Below, one piece after another: positions 7,628-10,495 of a stretch of DNA of 10,495 nucleotides (its first letter is position 1; each line of letters opens with the position of its first letter). A program made the position numbers and the translations under genes. The stretch is from Candidatus Sumerlaeota bacterium. Lineage in GTDB: Bacteria; Sumerlaeota; Sumerlaeia; JAFGJS01. The stretch lies in the NCBI GenBank assembly GCA_016928995.1, contig JAFGJS010000124.1, positions 1-10,495 on the forward strand, in the 5' to 3' direction. Under the pieces are notes generated by a model. It was given only the letters and a program-made list of their open reading frames with translations, made no database searches and was not told the origin of the DNA.

Positions 7628-7662
7628 AATTAATAGCAGAGAACTTTCATATTGTAAATACT

Positions 7663-8976
7663 ATGGCACTCTCATCTTTTTTCGAACAAGTTCTGGAGAA
7701 TATTCCCGACGGCATCACCGTTCAGGACAGGGAATATAATATTATCTATCAAAATAAAGCGATGAAGCAGGCTTTTGGGGATCGGGTTGGGGAAAAATGC
7801 TACTTCTCTTATGAACGACGGGAGCAAATTTGCGAAGGTTGCGGCCTGCGTAAAGCTTTCGAGACAGGCAAACCCACTTTGGTGCATCGAACAGGAGTCA
7901 CCGAAGACGAAGCCGTCTCGCATTGGGAAAACAACTGCTTTCCGCTTTTTGATGACAAAGGCGAAATTGTCGGGGGGGTTGAAGTCTGCCGGGATGTGAC
8001 GGATCGCGTCTCGCTGGCGCAGGAGGTTAGGGACCGGAGCATCGAACTGGGCAAACTGAACGACCAGCTGCTGCGAAAGGGCGCCGAGCTTGAAGATCGA
8101 ACCCAGGAATTAGAGGCGGCCTACCATGAACTGCAACAAACCCACACTCATTTGCTGCATAAGGAAAAAATGGCCTCCATCGGCCAACTCGCCGCAGGCA
8201 TCGCCCATGAGATTAACACTCCGATTCATTTTATGGGGAACAACATCACATTTCTGCGCAATTCGTTTGAAGAATTAATCAGCGTTATGCAGCAGTGCCT
8301 GGAAAAACTGGCTTCAGCGGTTGAAGATTCCTCGGATCTATCCAAGTTGCATACGGATATCACCGCGCTGTTCGATGAACTGGATCTCGAATATCTGAAA
8401 GAAGAAATCCCGCTTGCCATGGATCAAACGGCAAATGGCGCCAAGCGGGTCGCAGAAATCGTCCAAGCCATGAAAAGTTTTGCGTCTTCAGGCGGCACGG
8501 CGCTCCAGCCGGTGGAACTGGACGATCTTATCCGCTCCACTGTTGAAATCACACACAATGCCTGGAAGTTTGTCGCTGAATTGAAAGTGGAACTCGTCAA
8601 TCCGCCGCTGATTGTCAAGGGACAGAAGGGCGATCTCGGACAGGTGCTGCTGAATCTCATCATGAATGCCGTCGAGGCCATCGCCGTAAAGCAGCAACCG
8701 GGCAAACTACCGGGTCGAATTCATATCAAGACCCGGCGCAAGGATGGCTGGGGCGAGATCATCGTGGAAGACTCCGGCTGCGGCATCGAACCATCGCTGC
8801 AAAAAAGAATTTTTGAGCCGTTTTTCACCACCAAAGACGTAGGGCGAGGTTCAGGACAAGGATTGGCCATCGCCTACAGCATCATCAACGAACATGGCGG
8901 AGAATTGCTGGTGGATTCGGAGCCAGGCCAGGGAAGCGCCTTTACCATCCGGCTTCGTTTGTCGGAATCGCCCTAA
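7663..8976 (+). CDS. Soluble PAS-domain sensor histidine kinase
   Basis: A 437-residue two-component sensor without a transmembrane segment, hence cytoplasmic. A PAS domain covers about 5-115 and contains Cys46, Cys57-x2-Cys60, Cys92 and Cys109. A coiled coil (about 115-170) leads to the dimerisation/phosphotransfer helix, with phospho-acceptor His182 in AHEINTP. The segment HEINTPIHF, followed by a long insertion (about 205-250) and then EEIPLAMDQ, recalls a known group of bacterial histidine kinases. The ATPase domain (about 320-435) has the N box with Asn335, the G1 box EDSGCGI (369-375), the F box FEPFF (384-388) and the G2 box GSGQGLAIA (396-404). All catalytic motifs are intact. No receiver domain or response regulator gene lies beside it, so its partner must be elsewhere. 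The start ATG has no strong ribosome-binding site. It converges on the HD gene across a 29-bp gap. Confidence 0.94.
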   Translation: MALSSFFEQVLENIPDGITVQDREYNIIYQNKAMKQAFGDRVGEKCYFSYERREQICEGCGLRKAFETGKPTLVHRTGVTEDEAVSHWENNCFPLFDDKGEIVGGVEVCRDVTDRVSLAQEVRDRSIELGKLNDQLLRKGAELEDRTQELEAAYHELQQTHTHLLHKEKMASIGQLAAGIAHEINTPIHFMGNNITFLRNSFEELISVMQQCLEKLASAVEDSSDLSKLHTDITALFDELDLEYLKEEIPLAMDQTANGAKRVAEIVQAMKSFASSGGTALQPVELDDLIRSTVEITHNAWKFVAELKVELVNPPLIVKGQKGDLGQVLLNLIMNAVEAIAVKQQPGKLPGRIHIKTRRKDGWGEIIVEDSGCGIEPSLQKRIFEPFFTTKDVGRGSGQGLAIAYSIINEHGGELLVDSEPGQGSAFTIRLRLSESP

Positions 8977-9005
8977 AAACACATCCGCTTCAAAGAACCT
9001 GATGA

Positions 9006-10346
9006 CTAGCTGGATTTTAATGCCGCGGCGATTTTGTCGCGGAGGGACTGCTCGTTGAATTCCGCGGGGAAATTGAGATGCAGCGTGCGCGGAGTCTGCC
9101 GCATCAATCCCTGCACGATGCTGGACAGCTGCGCGATGTCGCTGTAGCCGTTCGTGGACGATGGGTTTTCGATGAAGACGCTCGTCGCCGGTTTCCCGCT
9201 CGCCGGATCGTAAGGCTTGTATGGCGTGTCGCGCGCCTCGCGCAACAGCAGATAGTATTCCGGATCGCATCCGGCGGCGCGCAAAATTTCCCGCGCCGCG
9301 TCCAACCGTTCCTCCAGGTTCTCCTGTTCGTTCAGTTCCAGCGTGATCGATTTGAACAGATCGCGCGCCAGCAGTCGCCGCGACAGGTCGCTCAGGATCG
9401 CATCGCGCGATGCGCGCCAGCCTTTCACATAATGCCAGAGCGAATAATCGTCGAGTTCCAGAAAATCCGTCAGCGCGATGTCGTCCGCGCTTTCCGCGGC
9501 GAGCAGCCGATGCATGCAGGAATCCCGCTCTACGCAATCCAGCCTTTTTTCCCGGGCGAGTGTTTGGGCGCGCTGGAGCAGCGCCCGCAGCATGTTCTCC
9601 GCGGCGATCACGGTTTTATGCTGGTACACCTGCCGGAACATTTGATGGCGCGAGAGCAGGTATTGCTCCACGGTCCAGATGCCGCGCCGCGAAACGATGA
9701 GTTGCTCTTTGTCGCGGCCGATCTCGAGCATGGCGATCAGGCGGTCGAGATCGAATACGCCGTACTTGACGCCGGTCATGTGACTGTCGCGCAGGAGATA
9801 GTCGAAGCGATCGGCGTCGAGCTGGCTGGCGATCAGATGCGCCAGGAAGCGCGGCTGCACGTGATGCTCCAGCGTATCCACGATCATTGCGGGCAGCACG
9901 ATGTCGAATTCCGCCAGCAGTTGATTCACGCGGGATTGCGGCTCCAGCACGATCCGCGCCGACCATGCCTCGTGGCGTCCGCCGAACAGCGGCTCCAGCA
10001 CATGCGAAAACGGGCCGTGGCCGATGTCGTGCAGCAGCGCCGTGCAGCGGACGAGGAACTCCTGGTCGTCTGTGATTTCATAGCCGCGGCGCAGATGCGT
10101 GATGATGCGTTGCGCCACGTGCGCCACGCCCAGCGAATGCGTGAAGCGCGTGTGCTCCGCGCCGTGATATGCGAACCAAGCCAGTCCGAGCTGCCGGATG
10201 CGGCGCAAGCGCTGAAACTCTGGCGAATCGATCAAGCGCAGCAATAAACGCCCATAATCATCGCCGCGTTCAAACTCGATCAGCCCATGCAACGGATCCC
10301 GGAACAGTTTTGGATTCGATATAGTATGTTTTTCATCGGACTCCAT
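9006..10346 (-). CDS. HD-superfamily phosphohydrolase, dNTP triphosphohydrolase-like
   Basis: A 446-residue cytoplasmic enzyme of the COG1078 type, which includes Bacillus YwfO and Enterococcus EF1143 and is distantly related to dGTPase and SAMHD1. Visible signatures are DPLHGLIEF (17-25), the arginine-rich QRLRRIRQLG (45-54), RFTHSLG with His70, LLHDIGHGPFSH with His106-Asp107 plus His110 and His115, RHEAWS with His125, and DADRFDYLLRDS with Asp179. His70, His106, Asp107 and Asp179 match the metal ligands of SAMHD1 by position in the motifs. Members hydrolyse (d)NTPs to the nucleoside and triphosphate, but the actual substrate cannot be read from the sequence. The C-terminal half (about 220-446) is helical, as usual for the family, and the length is typical. 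The ATG at 10344-10346 has no Shine-Dalgarno; a possible promoter sits so close that the mRNA may be leaderless. Confidence 0.92.
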   Translation of the reverse strand: MESDEKHTISNPKLFRDPLHGLIEFERGDDYGRLLLRLIDSPEFQRLRRIRQLGLAWFAYHGAEHTRFTHSLGVAHVAQRIITHLRRGYEITDDQEFLVRCTALLHDIGHGPFSHVLEPLFGGRHEAWSARIVLEPQSRVNQLLAEFDIVLPAMIVDTLEHHVQPRFLAHLIASQLDADRFDYLLRDSHMTGVKYGVFDLDRLIAMLEIGRDKEQLIVSRRGIWTVEQYLLSRHQMFRQVYQHKTVIAAENMLRALLQRAQTLAREKRLDCVERDSCMHRLLAAESADDIALTDFLELDDYSLWHYVKGWRASRDAILSDLSRRLLARDLFKSITLELNEQENLEERLDAAREILRAAGCDPEYYLLLREARDTPYKPYDPASGKPATSVFIENPSSTNGYSDIAQLSSIVQGLMRQTPRTLHLNFPAEFNEQSLRDKIAAALKSS

Positions 10347-10354
10347 AATTCACA

Positions 10355-10383
10355 ATAGAAACCGATGACGGCGGATTTGTCAA
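10355..10383 (-). promoter_or_regulatory. Promoter candidate for the HD phosphohydrolase gene
   Basis: On the minus strand TTGACA (plus-strand TGTCAA, 10378-10383), a 17-nt spacer and TTCTAT (10355-10360) precede the ATG by only 8 nt. The -35 is perfect; the -10 matches just three of six bases. An alternative -10, TATTGT, lies 3 nt further downstream. If used, the transcript would start at or within a few bases of the start codon. Confidence 0.35.
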
Positions 10384-10423
10384 AGAGGAACGATGAACGG
10401 ATTTAACGCAGGGCGCATCTTGA

Positions 10424-10495
10424 TCAAGCTACCAAGCGTTCGCTCCAGATTTCGTCCCAGTCGTCGTTTCTTCGCGCGAGTTCGAGCAGCAACAG
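10424..10495 (-). CDS. Probable C-terminal end of an unidentified protein, cut by the window edge
   Basis: The minus strand is open from the right edge to a TGA at 10424-10426 and gives 23 residues ending in DDWDEIWSERLVA. The balanced charged and hydrophobic composition and GC-rich third positions look coding. It would be a same-strand gene upstream of the HD gene, 77 bp away. Too short to name a family. A competing plus-strand frame begins with ATG at 10393 behind an AGAGGA sequence and runs off the edge, but its product is very basic and its third positions are AT-rich, so I rank it lower. Confidence 0.45.
   Translation of the reverse strand: MLLLELARRNDDWDEIWSERLVA

Larger units (their letters stand above)
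7428..7662. other. AT-rich divergent intergenic region
   Basis: This 235-bp stretch is markedly richer in A+T than the genes on either side and separates the exported hydrolase (minus) from the histidine kinase (plus). It holds two plus-strand promoter candidates, listed separately. For the hydrolase the minus strand offers only weak TA-rich hexamers (for example TATATT near 7470-7480) without a good -35 box. I see no RNA gene or clear operator. Confidence 0.5.

Noticed and set aside
9078-10247. 389-codon open frame on the plus strand opposite the HD gene
   Set aside because: It is an antisense shadow. The minus strand encodes intact HD-family motifs in the right order, while the plus product shows no recognisable motif and has a biased composition.
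9006-10346. HD phosphohydrolase as part of an antiphage nucleotide-depletion system
   Set aside because: Related dNTPases have antiviral roles, but there is no defence partner, mobile element or toxin nearby, and this type is a common housekeeping protein.

Overview
The window looks like a chromosomal stretch of an uncultured, didermic-type bacterium. GC content is moderately high (estimated by eye at 55-60%). Several genes have no Shine-Dalgarno sequence while others have one, and two products carry classical N-terminal signal peptides. A Hanks-type Ser/Thr kinase fused to a long TPR array and a secreted M23-type peptidase would fit planctomycete-like or candidate-phylum lineages (for example Hydrogenedentota or Sumerlaeota). 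That placement is a guess from gene content, not a proven affiliation.

Layout from left to right: (1) 1-170 is mostly non-coding, with a possible C-terminal end of a rightward gene, a small perfect inverted repeat and a 9-A tract. (2) 171-2831, minus strand: TPR array plus C-terminal Ser/Thr protein kinase. (3) 2832-3085: divergent intergenic region. (4) 3086-4348, plus strand: a two-domain CinA protein (NAD/NMN salvage). (5) 4514-5905, plus strand: a secreted protein with a helical-repeat N-terminal half and a C-terminal M23-like metallopeptidase domain. (6) 5967-7427, minus strand: an exported acidic alpha/beta-hydrolase with an unassigned C-terminal domain. (7) 7428-7662: an AT-rich divergent intergenic region with two good sigma70-like promoters pointing at the next gene. 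(8) 7663-8976, plus strand: a soluble PAS-histidine kinase with no response regulator beside it. (9) 9006-10346, minus strand: an HD-domain phosphohydrolase related to dNTP triphosphohydrolases. (10) 10424-10495: the probable C-terminal end of another minus-strand gene.

Functionally this is a mixed neighbourhood rather than an obvious operon or a dedicated system. Two signalling kinases (Ser/Thr and His), two envelope or secreted hydrolases and two nucleotide-metabolism enzymes sit side by side, mostly in divergent or convergent pairs with short gaps. The only same-strand neighbours are cinA and the M23 gene, 165 bp apart, and perhaps the right-edge fragment and the HD gene. I saw no mobile element, CRISPR array, tRNA or rRNA, and no recognisable defence system. 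The points most worth a second look are the pentad-repeat tail of the Ser/Thr kinase, the cysteine-rich PAS sensor divergent from the exported hydrolase, the unassigned C-terminal domain of that hydrolase, and a possible leaderless promoter for the HD gene.
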